A stretch of DNA of 64,000 bases from assembly GCF_014773385.1 (NCBI RefSeq), contig NZ_JACXAI010000003.1:213465-277464 (forward strand), read 5' to 3'. Below, piece by piece: positions 24,128-32,987 of this stretch; the first letter of the stretch is position 1, and every line of letters begins with the position of its first letter. Under the pieces are notes generated by a model. The model did no database searches and was not told where the DNA came from. It saw nothing but the letters and a program-made list of their open reading frames with translations. This DNA comes from Metabacillus arenae (GTDB lineage Bacteria > Bacillota > Bacilli > Bacillales > Bacillaceae). A program made the translations under genes and the position numbers.

Positions 24128-25234
24128 ATGAACGATAATGTTAAGTCCAAAGAATGGGATGCTCCATATTTTATAGGTGTAAAAACAATGAAAATTTATT
24201 GTTTCCCTTGGTGTAGAAGAAAACCAAAGCCTGAAAACACTATTAAACTAATGTCTAGGGCTGAAGCCGAAAAAGCTGGGTTCTGCACCTGTAAAAATTG
24301 TTATTCAGGTATCCTGCATGGAGCATGGGAAGATCATCAACAAAAAATAAATGTGATTGTTCCAAAAGAGTTTAGCTTTGTTGAAAACTTAAAGTATCTG
24401 TCAAGGTCTCCTAATGAATGTATGTTTGAAATTAAGGATAACAAGATCTATCGGGCCATTCCTATAGAAGATGAAATTCCTTTAATTGAGGTAAGTTGTG
24501 AAAATGAAAATGTACTTACAATACGGTTTTTAGGAAACACTACACCTTCACGTAAATGGGTTCGAGCTGAAGTAGCCCGGTATGTTAGAGAATGGTTTGA
24601 TTTGGATACTGATTTAGTTCCTTTTTATGAATTAGCAAAAAATGATAGTCTGCTGAAAAAACCTGTAAGTGAATTTTATGGGTTGCGCAATGTCGGAATA
24701 CCTGATCTATTCGAGGCATTGTGTTGGGGAATTATTGGACAACAAATAAACCTTACCTATGCTTACACATTGAAAAGGCGTTTTGTAGAATCCTTTGGCC
24801 GGCACATAAAATGGAATGGACAAACCTATTGGATATTTCCATCCCCTAATGAAATAGCTGCATTGACCGTAAACGATCTGGCTGATTTAAAAATGACTGT
24901 TAAAAAGAGTGAATATTTGATTGGAGTCGCAAAGCTTTTATCCGAAGGAATCCTCTCCAAAAATTTATTGCTGGAAGCTGGAGATTATAAAACAGCTGAA
25001 AAACGTCTGGTAAGTATACGTGGAATTGGACCGTGGACTGCAAACTATGTCTTGATGCGCTGCCTTAGATTTCCATCAGCATTTCCAATTGATGATGTTG
25101 GTCTCCATAACTCAATAAAGCTCGTTTTAGGGACAGAGAACAAACCTACTAAAGAAGAAATCAAAAAACTCTCTTTAACTTGGACAAATTGGGAGTCATA
25201 CGCAACGTTTTATTTATGGAGGGTGCTATATTAG
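24128..25234 (+). CDS. Ada-type zinc domain fused to AlkA-like DNA-3-methyladenine glycosylase
   Basis: A 368-residue repair protein. The N-terminal Ada-type zinc domain keeps four cysteines (Cys25, Cys29, Cys55, Cys58 in IYCFPWC and FCTCKNC), and in Ada one of these accepts methyl groups from phosphotriesters. The C-terminal part is HhH-GPD: DLFEALCWGIIGQQINLTYA, the hairpin SIRGIGPWTANYVLMRCLRF, and catalytic Asp in FPIDDVGLHN. It should excise alkylated bases. In Ada the regulatory half also carries AraC helices, but those are absent here, so the Ada domain is fused directly to the glycosylase. It appears monocistronic. Confidence 0.83.
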   Translation: MNDNVKSKEWDAPYFIGVKTMKIYCFPWCRRKPKPENTIKLMSRAEAEKAGFCTCKNCYSGILHGAWEDHQQKINVIVPKEFSFVENLKYLSRSPNECMFEIKDNKIYRAIPIEDEIPLIEVSCENENVLTIRFLGNTTPSRKWVRAEVARYVREWFDLDTDLVPFYELAKNDSLLKKPVSEFYGLRNVGIPDLFEALCWGIIGQQINLTYAYTLKRRFVESFGRHIKWNGQTYWIFPSPNEIAALTVNDLADLKMTVKKSEYLIGVAKLLSEGILSKNLLLEAGDYKTAEKRLVSIRGIGPWTANYVLMRCLRFPSAFPIDDVGLHNSIKLVLGTENKPTKEEIKKLSLTWTNWESYATFYLWRVLY

Positions 25235-25265
25235 TAGTTTCGAACGAAAAACTCAGGGGCGCTAG

Positions 25266-25367
25266 TCATTCGGCGACAAACATTCGGGCGAACCGGCAGA
25301 AAGGTTGTACTATACCCTTTTTGACGGATTGGCTTATGACCTAAGGGCTGATGGCGCCTGGAACTAG
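25266..25367 (+). pseudogene. Short orphan coding-like fragment
   Basis: Between two genes a GC-richer stretch reads SFGDKHSGEPAERLYYTLFD and then GLAYDLRADGAWN before a TAG. Composition resembles real protein, but there is no start, ribosome site or known family; the upstream codon is TAG. It may be the last 33 codons of a lost gene. I do not recognise it. Confidence 0.3.
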
Positions 25368-25432
25368 ACAATGATAAATTACTTTAACGCATTAACACTT
25401 TAATTTACTTATACTTTCGGAAACCACAAATG

Positions 25433-25470
25433 AAAAACCCATGAAAAATTAAACTCATGAGTTTTTTTGT
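25433..25470 (-). terminator. Terminator downstream of lsrF
   Basis: AAAAACCCATGA (25433-25444) pairs with TCATGAGTTTTT (25455-25466), one mismatch, with A/T runs on both sides. It lies 16 bp after the lsrF stop and can end the lsrRK-cupin-lsrF transcript. Confidence 0.75.
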
Positions 25471-25481
25471 TTAAACGATTA

Positions 25482-26273
25482 TTATGCTTTCCTATTTGAC
25501 TCAGATTCATATAATTCAACCGCTTCGTTTACACTGTATCCTTTATGGACGATCGAATGGATCGCCTTCATCATGGCAAGCGGCTGTTCGGATTGCCAGA
25601 TGTTTCTTCCCATATCCACTCCTGCTGCTCCTTGATTTAGTGCATTGTACGTAATGTCAAGCGCTTCTTTTATTGTATCGAATTTAGGACCACCTGCGAT
25701 CACGATTGGTACTGGACACTTGCTTGTAACCTGTTCAAAATCATCGCAATAATACGTTTTTACAATATCGGCCCCCATTTCAGCTGCTACGCGTGACGCT
25801 AATGCTAGAAAGCGGGCATCCCTTTTTTCAAGCTCTTTTCCTACTGCGGTAATTCCGAGGACAGGTATCCCATAATCATGTGCTTCTGTAACAGCATTAG
25901 CTAAATTGGTAACGGTTTGTGTTTCATATTCAGAGCCTACAAAAATTGATACACCAACTCCAACTACGTTATGCCGAATCGCTTCCTTAACAGGAGTGAC
26001 AATTGTTTCATTGGCTAAGTCTTTACCAACTACAGTAGGGCCTCCTGAAACGCGAAGCACCATCGGTTTTTCGGTATCTTCAGGAATACATGCGGCAAGT
26101 GTTCCTCTTGTTAAGTATAAGGAGTCAGTATAAGGCAAAAGGTTTTTTACAGTTTCACCCGGTTTTTCCAGACCTGATATAGGTCCCAAGAAATAGCCAT
26201 GGTCAATCGCGAGCATAACAGCTCTGCCATTTGGCAAAATTTTCTTTATGCGGTTTTGAAATCCCCAGCTCAT
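25482..26273 (-). CDS. lsrF: LsrF, thiolase of phospho-AI-2 breakdown
   Basis: The 263-residue aldolase-fold enzyme resembles LsrF, which transfers an acetyl group from 3-hydroxy-5-phosphonooxypentane-2,4-dione to CoA. MLAIDHGYFLGPISGLEKP, VGVGVSIFVGSEYETQ, ADIVKTYYCDDFEQV (with the Schiff-base Lys) and AAGVDMGRNIWQSEQP are conserved. It is about 30 residues shorter at the N-terminus than E. coli LsrF, a region outside the barrel. The ATG follows GGAGTGGAATAGC. It ends the lsrRK-cupin-lsrF operon. Confidence 0.88.
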   Translation of the reverse strand: MSWGFQNRIKKILPNGRAVMLAIDHGYFLGPISGLEKPGETVKNLLPYTDSLYLTRGTLAACIPEDTEKPMVLRVSGGPTVVGKDLANETIVTPVKEAIRHNVVGVGVSIFVGSEYETQTVTNLANAVTEAHDYGIPVLGITAVGKELEKRDARFLALASRVAAEMGADIVKTYYCDDFEQVTSKCPVPIVIAGGPKFDTIKEALDITYNALNQGAAGVDMGRNIWQSEQPLAMMKAIHSIVHKGYSVNEAVELYESESNRKA

Positions 26274-26275
26274 TG

Positions 26276-26641
26276 CTATTCCACTCCTTTTATAATAGGT
26301 TTATCAATTACAACGGAATCCTTTTCTGATATATGCGGCGATTTTATAAAGATGGCTTTAAAGTATTCGTTAGATGTATTGATAAGATAATGAGAATCTT
26401 TTGGACGACATTGAATCATATCACCAGGCCTCGCAGGCACTCGTTTTTCATTAATATAGAAGTCAATTTCCCCTTCAAGAATATAAAAGATTTCTTCACA
26501 AACTGTATGATAATGGTTAGGAAAATCCTGACCAGGCTTTAAAACGACAACACCAACATCGACGTTAGGGCCCTTTGATAAGTACTTTGGCCCATTGTCA
26601 CCAAATCTGTATTTAAAATCCTGTTCATTTACTTTCTTCAC
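26276..26641 (-). CDS. Cupin-domain protein in the lsr operon
   Basis: A 121-residue single cupin. Motif 1 is DFPNHYHTVCEEIFYILEGE with metal-ligand His and Glu residues, motif 2 is RPGDMIQCRPKDSHYLIN. The AAAGGAGGTGAACGA site precedes a GTG at 26641, which I take as the start; an in-frame ATG 18 bp upstream is overlapped by that site. It lies between lsrK and lsrF, where enterobacteria carry LsrG. LsrG is an antibiotic-biosynthesis-monooxygenase fold isomerase of phospho-DPD; the cupin is unrelated but could fill the same step. That function is inferred only from position. Confidence 0.82.
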   Translation of the reverse strand: MKKVNEQDFKYRFGDNGPKYLSKGPNVDVGVVVLKPGQDFPNHYHTVCEEIFYILEGEIDFYINEKRVPARPGDMIQCRPKDSHYLINTSNEYFKAIFIKSPHISEKDSVVIDKPIIKGVE

Positions 26642-26645
26642 TCGT

Positions 26646-28229
26646 TCACCTCCTTTCAATTGAGAAAAAACCTGGTGCTTTCCACATATGGGTAGTCAGA
26701 CCGCTGTCTGCCAGTTTCAGCTGTTCATTATAAATTTTTCTCCAATTATCATAGATTGCTAGATATTGTTTGTGATGGTCCATATTTGGCTGGTGATTAC
26801 GCTCCCATTTTATCGTAAGATTGACCGCTTCCTGAATGCTGGAGTAGAGCCCCGCTCCTATCCCCGCGTATAAAGCAGTTCCCAAAGCGGCAGCCTCCTT
26901 TATTACAGGAACTTTTACAGGTACTCCTAAACAATCAGCTAATGTCTGGCTCCACAGTTTTCCTTTTGAGGCACCACCAGCAAAGATCACCTCTTTGGGA
27001 TAAAACCCTGTTTCTTCTTGAATAAGTTTTAGATTACCAAGTGTAATAAGCGCGGCGTTTTCCTGCAAAGATTTGAACATTTCTTTTTTCCCTGTTTTTT
27101 GAGGATCTAAAGTGAGGTTAATAAAAGATGGTGCAGCATGCCGCCAGGACATGTAATTCATAATATCGGAAAAAATCGGCATGATTCCATTAGCTCCTAC
27201 AGGGACATTCCTCGCTTTTTCTTCTAAAATTTCATAAGGATCCTTTCCTGTTCGTTGTGATTCGTTTTTTTCTTCATCACAAAAGGCATCCCGAAACCAT
27301 CTCATTACAAGCCCTGGAAAAAATGCAATCGTCTCTAATTGCCAAAGATCAGGGACCACATGGCAATTAACTCGGATTCGTCCATGCTTATCGGTCAAAG
27401 GCTGCTTAATGTTGACTTCCTGCTGCCAAAAAGAACCGCCTGAAACAACGGTTTGCTTATCCTCAACCGCTCCGACCCCAATTGAAGCCATTTGTGCATC
27501 GCCCCCTCCGGAAATAACGGGAGTTCCTTTTAAAAGACCGGTTATAACAGCGGTTTCATTAGTGACATGCCCTAAGACTGTTCCTGCTTCGTTTACCTTA
27601 GGCAATATGCTGCTTTTAATATTGCAAATTTCAGCAATGGAATTGTTCCATTTCCGTGAGGCCAAATCAAAAATGCCAGTTGTACATCCATTAGACGGGT
27701 CAACTTGCAGCCTTCCGCATAATTTATATAATATCCAGTCATTGATCATTGTCATTGCATCAGCCTTTTCATAAATATGTGGCTGATGATTCTTTAGCCA
27801 TAAAAGCCTGGGAAGGGCACTGAGGGCGAAGGTTTGACCTGATATATCGTAAATTTTTTGTTCTAGCTCAGGATCGAGCTGTTTTAAGAATGAAACTTCC
27901 TCTGAAGCACGTGCATCCACATTTGCGCATGCCCAAATCTCATTTCCGTCTTTGTTGTATAGAACAATTCCTTCTCTCATGCTCGTGGCACTGATGGCTT
28001 TAATATCACACCGATTGATATCTGTTTTTTTAATAACCTCTTTGGCACACCGAACAACCAATTGCCAGTTCTTTTCCCAATCAAAATTCATGGAGCCTGG
28101 ATAGCTCTCCTCAGAAAGATGGTGCCATTCAATTTGGGAAACCCCCGCCTGTCTTCCATGCCGGTCAAAAAGTACAGCACGAATGCTGCCTGTGCCGGCG
28201 TCAAATACTAGAATGTATTCCATTCTCAT
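26646..28229 (-). CDS. lsrK: Autoinducer-2 kinase LsrK
   Basis: About 527 residues of the FGGY carbohydrate-kinase family. It phosphorylates imported DPD (AI-2), trapping it in the cell and creating the LsrR inducer. VFDAGTGSIRAVLFDRHG, SMREGIVLYNKDGNEIWACA, RLLWLKNHQPHIYEKA, GGGDAQMASIGVGAVEDKQT, MRWFRDAFCDEEK and AGGASKGKLWSQTLADCLGV match E. coli LsrK closely. Two tandem ATGs follow GGAGGTGA; the second (28229) has better spacing. It overlaps lsrR upstream, and its stop sits inside the cupin ribosome site. Confidence 0.92.
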   Translation of the reverse strand: MRMEYILVFDAGTGSIRAVLFDRHGRQAGVSQIEWHHLSEESYPGSMNFDWEKNWQLVVRCAKEVIKKTDINRCDIKAISATSMREGIVLYNKDGNEIWACANVDARASEEVSFLKQLDPELEQKIYDISGQTFALSALPRLLWLKNHQPHIYEKADAMTMINDWILYKLCGRLQVDPSNGCTTGIFDLASRKWNNSIAEICNIKSSILPKVNEAGTVLGHVTNETAVITGLLKGTPVISGGGDAQMASIGVGAVEDKQTVVSGGSFWQQEVNIKQPLTDKHGRIRVNCHVVPDLWQLETIAFFPGLVMRWFRDAFCDEEKNESQRTGKDPYEILEEKARNVPVGANGIMPIFSDIMNYMSWRHAAPSFINLTLDPQKTGKKEMFKSLQENAALITLGNLKLIQEETGFYPKEVIFAGGASKGKLWSQTLADCLGVPVKVPVIKEAAALGTALYAGIGAGLYSSIQEAVNLTIKWERNHQPNMDHHKQYLAIYDNWRKIYNEQLKLADSGLTTHMWKAPGFFSIERR

Positions 28230-29169
28230 CATTCACCTCCATTTTAAGTAAAGACACAGCTGTTGCTTCATCCGTAATCATGGTATGAATGTATTTACCT
28301 TTTAACGCACCATAAATGGCTTCTGCTTTTTTCTCACCTCCTGCAACTCCGATAACTTGATTCATCTCTTTTAATGAGGAAAGTGAAATTCCGATTAACC
28401 TCTTATGGTGGGGTAGTTCTAGTACCCGGCCCTTACGATCGAAAAATTGTCCGAGAATATCACCGACAGCATTCTGCTGTTTGATAAATGTAAGCTCATT
28501 AAGCGTCATTTTTTCTTCCTGAATGATAGTCGCATCTGGGTAAATGCCCCCGATCCCCACAATCATATATTTGGATAACCTCGCAAGGTCAAGAATCTCC
28601 TTAATAGACGGTTCTGAAAGAAAGCTCTCCGCCATTTCCTCTGTGGATGCAAGGAACGGTGCAGGGATCACATGAATTTCCTCGAATTGCTCCATTCCGC
28701 CATCTTGAAAACGCCGGTTGTGGAGATAATAATTGACTCCTCCGGTCAACGTAACAACCGATACATTACTGTCAGGCTCGATGGAAAGATAATCGATGGT
28801 TCTTGAAACAGCCTTGCCCCATCCTAACCCGAGAAGGTCGTTTTGCTGTAGATTATTCACCAAATACTGTGCAGCGGCTTTCGATAAAGAGTTGCTTAGT
28901 TTATTTTGATTAAGTGGAGTGGGGATAATAAAAGCATCCTGCAATGAAAATACTTCTTTAAACTCTTTCTCGATTGCAAGGCAATTAAGTCCATGGCCTT
29001 TTATTTGAAATTGAACAATTCCTGCCTCTCTTGCCCTTTCCAAAAGGCGTACGACCTTTGTTCGGGACAGGCTTAATAGATCTGCAATCTCATTCTGGGT
29101 TAAATCCTCTTTATAATAGTACCAAGCTGCTTTTATTAGCATATTTTCTGAATAGTTATCATGGCTCAT
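28201..29169 (-). CDS. lsrR: LsrR-type repressor of the lsr locus
   Basis: A 322-residue SorC/DeoR-type regulator. The N-terminal helix-turn-helix is AAWYYYKEDLTQNEIADLLS then SRTKVVRLLERAREAGIVQF. The large effector domain includes GLGWGKAVSRTIDYL, SVVTLTGGVNYYL and SKYMIVGIGGIYP. LsrR represses lsr genes until phospho-AI-2 binds. The ATG at 29169 follows AAGGGGTG; the GTG four codons upstream is within that site. It overlaps lsrK by 29 bp and is first in the operon, divergent from lsrACDB. Confidence 0.9.
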   Translation of the reverse strand: MSHDNYSENMLIKAAWYYYKEDLTQNEIADLLSLSRTKVVRLLERAREAGIVQFQIKGHGLNCLAIEKEFKEVFSLQDAFIIPTPLNQNKLSNSLSKAAAQYLVNNLQQNDLLGLGWGKAVSRTIDYLSIEPDSNVSVVTLTGGVNYYLHNRRFQDGGMEQFEEIHVIPAPFLASTEEMAESFLSEPSIKEILDLARLSKYMIVGIGGIYPDATIIQEEKMTLNELTFIKQQNAVGDILGQFFDRKGRVLELPHHKRLIGISLSSLKEMNQVIGVAGGEKKAEAIYGALKGKYIHTMITDEATAVSLLKMEVNDENGIHSSI

Positions 29170-29181
29170 GGTCAGGTACAC

Positions 29182-29439
29182 CCCTTAACAAAAGTTCAAT
29201 TGGCTTTTTTTTGTTCACAACTTACAAAAAGTATATCTACGTTAATTTAAAAAAAGACCACGATTTTTTGTTACTTTGAGACTCAAAATTTTTTCAGCTC
29301 CTAGTAATATTTTCGTAGTTTGCTGTGTAATAATTAACTAGCTTTTCGTTATTGATGAACATTTATCTGCTCTTTTTAATTTTGTTCTCTTTGTAAGCGT
29401 TTTCTGAATCTTTCTCTTTTGGAGGTGAAAAAAATTACA
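29182..29439. promoter_or_regulatory. Divergent lsr promoter region
   Basis: This 258-bp AT-rich space separates lsrR from lsrA and must hold the promoters of both operons. I could not identify LsrR sites with confidence. A good cre match is described separately. Confidence 0.55.
29392..29405 (+). promoter_or_regulatory. Candidate cre site (CcpA) before lsrA
   Basis: TGTAAGCGTTTTCT fits the cre consensus TGNAANCGNWWNCA except for its last base. It lies 35 bp before the lsrA start, so CcpA would act as a block near or after the promoter, matching the sugar-linked control of lsr operons in other bacteria. Confidence 0.6.
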
Positions 29440-30957
29440 ATGAAGAATGAAGCAATCGCTCTGCTTCAGATTGACGATATGTATAAACAATTTTCAGGCA
29501 ATTCGGTATTAAAGGGAGTCTCGCTAACGCTTCAGAAAGGAGAGGTTCATGCGCTTGTCGGCGGAAATGGAGCGGGTAAATCAACGTTAATGAAGATGAT
29601 TACAGGCATCTATAAACCTGACAACGGGATAATAAAAATAAAAGGAAAGGATGTTGCCTTTTCGAACACCCAAGAAGCACACAAGCATGGTATTTACCTC
29701 GTACCACAGGAGCCTTTAATCTTTCCAAATATGTCAGTCGAAGAAAATATAATGATTGGACTTCCAGATAAAAAAAAGGTTCTCAAAGAAAAAATGGAAA
29801 ATATTATCCGTAATCTATGCTGGAAGTTAGAATTGGATCAAAGTGCGTTAAGTCTTTCCATTGCTGAACAGCAGCTCCTAGAAATTATCAGAGGATTAGT
29901 GAGGGAAGCAGAAATTTTAATACTAGATGAACCAACATCAACCCTTACTTTTGGAGAAATTAACTCACTATTTCAGACCATTCAACAACTAACTGAACAA
30001 GGACTGGGCGTTTTTTACATCACCCACCGCTTTACAGAAATTTTTACCCTTGCTGATACTGTATCTGTCCTAAGGGATGGTATTATATCTGCTCAAGGAG
30101 CTGTATCCACATTCACTTATGAAAAATTGCTGGATGGGCTGATGCCTGAAAATATGCCCCGCCAAGCCAAAATTCCTGCTCAAACTGTTCCTGTACTCAT
30201 TGAGGAAAACCCCTCTCATCCTGCATGTGCCTTAGTCATTGAAAACCTCTGTGGAAACGGTTTTGAAAATATTACCTTCACACTAAATACCGGTGAAGTT
30301 CTTGGGATTGCAGGTGTCGTTGGAGCCGGACGCACAGAAGTTGCGGAAGCCTTGATTGGGTTGACTCCTGCTGATCATGGAACCATTTTATTAGAAGGAA
30401 CCGATATTGGAAAATTTTCAGTTCGGGAAAGAATTAATAGAGGTCTTGTCTATGTTCCCGAAGATCGCCATTCACATGGTATTTTTTCGATCGCATCTAT
30501 CCAAAAAAATATCACCTCTACTATCCTGGATCGGCTCAAGGGATTATTATTGCCAAGCAACCAGGAAAAGAAGATCGCTTCTAAATATGTTGCTGACCTA
30601 AAGATCAAATCAACGGGTATCGGCCAGGAACTTAAGGATATTTCTGGTGGGAATCAGCAAAAAGTAGTGCTTGGCAAATATCTGGCTGCTGAGCCAAAAG
30701 TTATTATTTTAGATGAACCAACCCGGGGCATTGATGCAAATGCTCGGAGGGATATTTACCGGATCATACAAGATCTAAAAGCTAAAGGGCTGGCCGTCTT
30801 ATTAATTTCATCCGACATCGAGGAAATTGAAAAGCTAAGTGATCGTGTCCTTGTCATGCATGAGGGAAAAATCGTAAAAACCCTTGCTAAACATGAAGTT
30901 CATATTGATATCATCACGACTTCAGCTTTTGGTGTAAAAAAAGAGGTGATCAATTGA
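29440..30957 (+). CDS. lsrA: AI-2 import ABC ATPase LsrA
   Basis: About 505 residues with two ABC domains, as in sugar importers of the CUT2 class. The first has Walker A GGNGAGKST (41-49) and Walker B ILILDEP; the second has the degenerate GVVGAGRTEV loop, signature SGGNQQKV and Walker B VIILDEPTRGID. GxGAGRTE in place of a canonical Walker A is normal for domain two. An in-frame TTG at 29419 precedes it, but the ribosome site GGAGGTGA lies between, so ATG 29440 is preferred. The stop overlaps lsrC by 1 bp. Confidence 0.92.
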   Translation: MKNEAIALLQIDDMYKQFSGNSVLKGVSLTLQKGEVHALVGGNGAGKSTLMKMITGIYKPDNGIIKIKGKDVAFSNTQEAHKHGIYLVPQEPLIFPNMSVEENIMIGLPDKKKVLKEKMENIIRNLCWKLELDQSALSLSIAEQQLLEIIRGLVREAEILILDEPTSTLTFGEINSLFQTIQQLTEQGLGVFYITHRFTEIFTLADTVSVLRDGIISAQGAVSTFTYEKLLDGLMPENMPRQAKIPAQTVPVLIEENPSHPACALVIENLCGNGFENITFTLNTGEVLGIAGVVGAGRTEVAEALIGLTPADHGTILLEGTDIGKFSVRERINRGLVYVPEDRHSHGIFSIASIQKNITSTILDRLKGLLLPSNQEKKIASKYVADLKIKSTGIGQELKDISGGNQQKVVLGKYLAAEPKVIILDEPTRGIDANARRDIYRIIQDLKAKGLAVLLISSDIEEIEKLSDRVLVMHEGKIVKTLAKHEVHIDIITTSAFGVKKEVIN

Positions 30958-31997
30958 TGACTTCAACCCTTATTCGAATAATGAAAGCACGTGAACTTTC
31001 GATTGTTTTATTAATGATCGTATATGTCCTGCTTGTAGGTTCCATTAATCAGGAATTTACTACAGGAGAATCGATTTCCCTGCTCGTAAAAGCCAGTGTG
31101 ATTCTTTTAGTGATGGCAATTGGTCAATCTTTTGTCCTTTTCACCTCTAATATCGATGTTTCAGTCGGATCGATTATGGGGATTTCGGCAGCTGTTTGCG
31201 GAGTCCTGCTAACCTCTGGATATAGTCTGTGGGTGATGCTTCCGATTGTTTTGCTTATCGGGGCTTTTATCGGACTGATAAACGGAATCGGCGTCGGATT
31301 GTTTAAGATCCCTTCTATTATTATGACACTCGGGACACTTGGCATTATTAGAGGTTATATGCTGATCTATACCGAAGGAAAGTGGATTGAAGACATCCCA
31401 AACTTTTATAAAAAAATAGCTGGTGTCCATTTTTTAGGATTAAACGTAACTGTGTGGGTAGCAATGGTGATTTTAGTCTTTACACACCTAGCTCTTACAA
31501 AAACTAAATTCGGTCGCTATTTTTATGCAGTAGGCGACAATTTTGAAGGAGCAAGGATAGTTGGAATTCCTGTGAATAAGGTTACCGTGTTAGCGTTTAT
31601 CTTTTCTGGAATATCAGCTGCAATGGCGGGACTCGTTTTTGTCATGAATATTGGATTTGTTCCCAATGAAACAGGAAGCGGTATCGAACTTCAGGTTATT
31701 GCAGCCGCTGTTCTTGGCGGTGTGAGCCTGACAGGAGGAGTCGGCACTGTCTTTGGAGCCGGACTGGGAGCTATTTTTTTTACAGTCATCAACAACTCTT
31801 TGATTTATTTAAAAATACCAGCTTACTGGAACAGCGCAATTTCAGGATTACTATTATTGTTGATTGTTGTAGGAGATTCAAAGTTTCAGCAATACTTAAA
31901 TGATCAAATCTCAAAAAAAAGAAAAAAAGAAAAACGTGAAGCTCTCCCTACAAAAGGAGGTGTTGATAATGACAAAGAAAATAAAGCAGCTACTTAA
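30957..31997 (+). CDS. lsrC: AI-2 import permease LsrC
   Basis: A 346-residue permease of the CUT2/ribose-type group with about ten hydrophobic segments. [21 protein letters not shown] and the C-terminal VLGGVSLTGGVGTVFGAGLGA are the standard motifs. The lsrA stop and lsrC start share one base (TGATG), with AGAGGTGA upstream. A very basic cytoplasmic tail ends the protein. It pairs with LsrD to form the membrane channel. Confidence 0.92.
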   Translation: MTSTLIRIMKARELSIVLLMIVYVLLVGSINQEFTTGESISLLVKASVILLVMAIGQSFVLFTSNIDVSVGSIMGISAAVCGVLLTSGYSLWVMLPIVLLIGAFIGLINGIGVGLFKIPSIIMTLGTLGIIRGYMLIYTEGKWIEDIPNFYKKIAGVHFLGLNVTVWVAMVILVFTHLALTKTKFGRYFYAVGDNFEGARIVGIPVNKVTVLAFIFSGISAAMAGLVFVMNIGFVPNETGSGIELQVIAAAVLGGVSLTGGVGTVFGAGLGAIFFTVINNSLIYLKIPAYWNSAISGLLLLLIVVGDSKFQQYLNDQISKKRKKEKREALPTKGGVDNDKENKAAT

Positions 31998-32973
31998 GTG
32001 GGAAGCAGTTCTAGTCTTATTTCTTTTATTTGAATTACTATTGTTTGGTCGGATCTCCCCCGATTTCCTAAACGTAAACAACCTCCTTTATAGCATGAAT
32101 GATTATGTTTATATTGCCTTGGCAGCAATTCCAATGACATTTGTCATCATCACAGGAGGAATTGATGTATCAGTTGGTTCGATCATGGGACTTTCCTCAA
32201 TTGTACTTGGGGTCTTCTGGACACATGGCATAAATATATGGCTGGCTCTGCTGATCACATTAGTTGTTGCCATACTTGCAGGTTTTCTTAATGGGATATT
32301 AGTCGCCCATACTAATGTACAGCCCCTTGTGGTGACATTAGGCGGGATGTTCTTATTTTCTGGTATTGCCTTAGTGGTATCAGGAGGCTCGAGTACTTCG
32401 GGATATGAAGGAATCAGCGGCTTTCCTGATGCATTTGTGGAACTAGCTAATGGACAGCTTTTCGGTATTCCTAATCCTTTTTGGATTTTACTAGTCAGTT
32501 TATTTATATTCGGTGGTTTACTTCACTTGACTCGTTACGGACGAAACGTGCTTTTAGTGGGAATCAATCGAAAGGCTGCAGTTTACAGCGGTGTTCGCAC
32601 GAAGTGGACGATCATGAGTACTTACATGTTATCAGGACTTGGAGGTGGGATTAGTGGTGTAATGATGACATCCTACTTTAGTTCTGCTAGATCCGATTTA
32701 GGTGCTGAAGCTGTTTTACCTGTTATTACGGCAGTTGTACTTGGCGGAACGAGTATTTTTGGCGGGAAAGGAAGTGTCTTTGGGACAGCAGTTGCAAGTA
32801 TAGTGATTGGGATGACACAATACGGTTTGCAAATGTCGAGCATGACAAGTCAGGAAACTAGTGTTGTCATTGGAGCTATGTTAATTATTGCTGTTTTATT
32901 GAGAAATACAAAATGGCCTGTTTTAAAAACATTGATCATTAGAAAAAATACTGCTTCAGCAGTGAAAAAATAA
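31969..32973 (+). CDS. lsrD: AI-2 import permease LsrD
   Basis: A 334-residue partner of Lsr[21 protein letters not shown] and [20 protein letters not shown] are the family motifs, and [15 protein letters not shown] [12 protein letters not shown] begins the first TM block. The frame runs upstream to 31900 inside lsrC, but AAAGGAGGTGTTGATA precedes the ATG at 31969. The 29-bp overlap with lsrC suggests coupled translation. Confidence 0.92.
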   Translation: MTKKIKQLLKWEAVLVLFLLFELLLFGRISPDFLNVNNLLYSMNDYVYIALAAIPMTFVIITGGIDVSVGSIMGLSSIVLGVFWTHGINIWLALLITLVVAILAGFLNGILVAHTNVQPLVVTLGGMFLFSGIALVVSGGSSTSGYEGISGFPDAFVELANGQLFGIPNPFWILLVSLFIFGGLLHLTRYGRNVLLVGINRKAAVYSGVRTKWTIMSTYMLSGLGGGISGVMMTSYFSSARSDLGAEAVLPVITAVVLGGTSIFGGKGSVFGTAVASIVIGMTQYGLQMSSMTSQETSVVIGAMLIIAVLLRNTKWPVLKTLIIRKNTASAVKK

Positions 32974-32987
32974 GGGGTAGATTGAAA

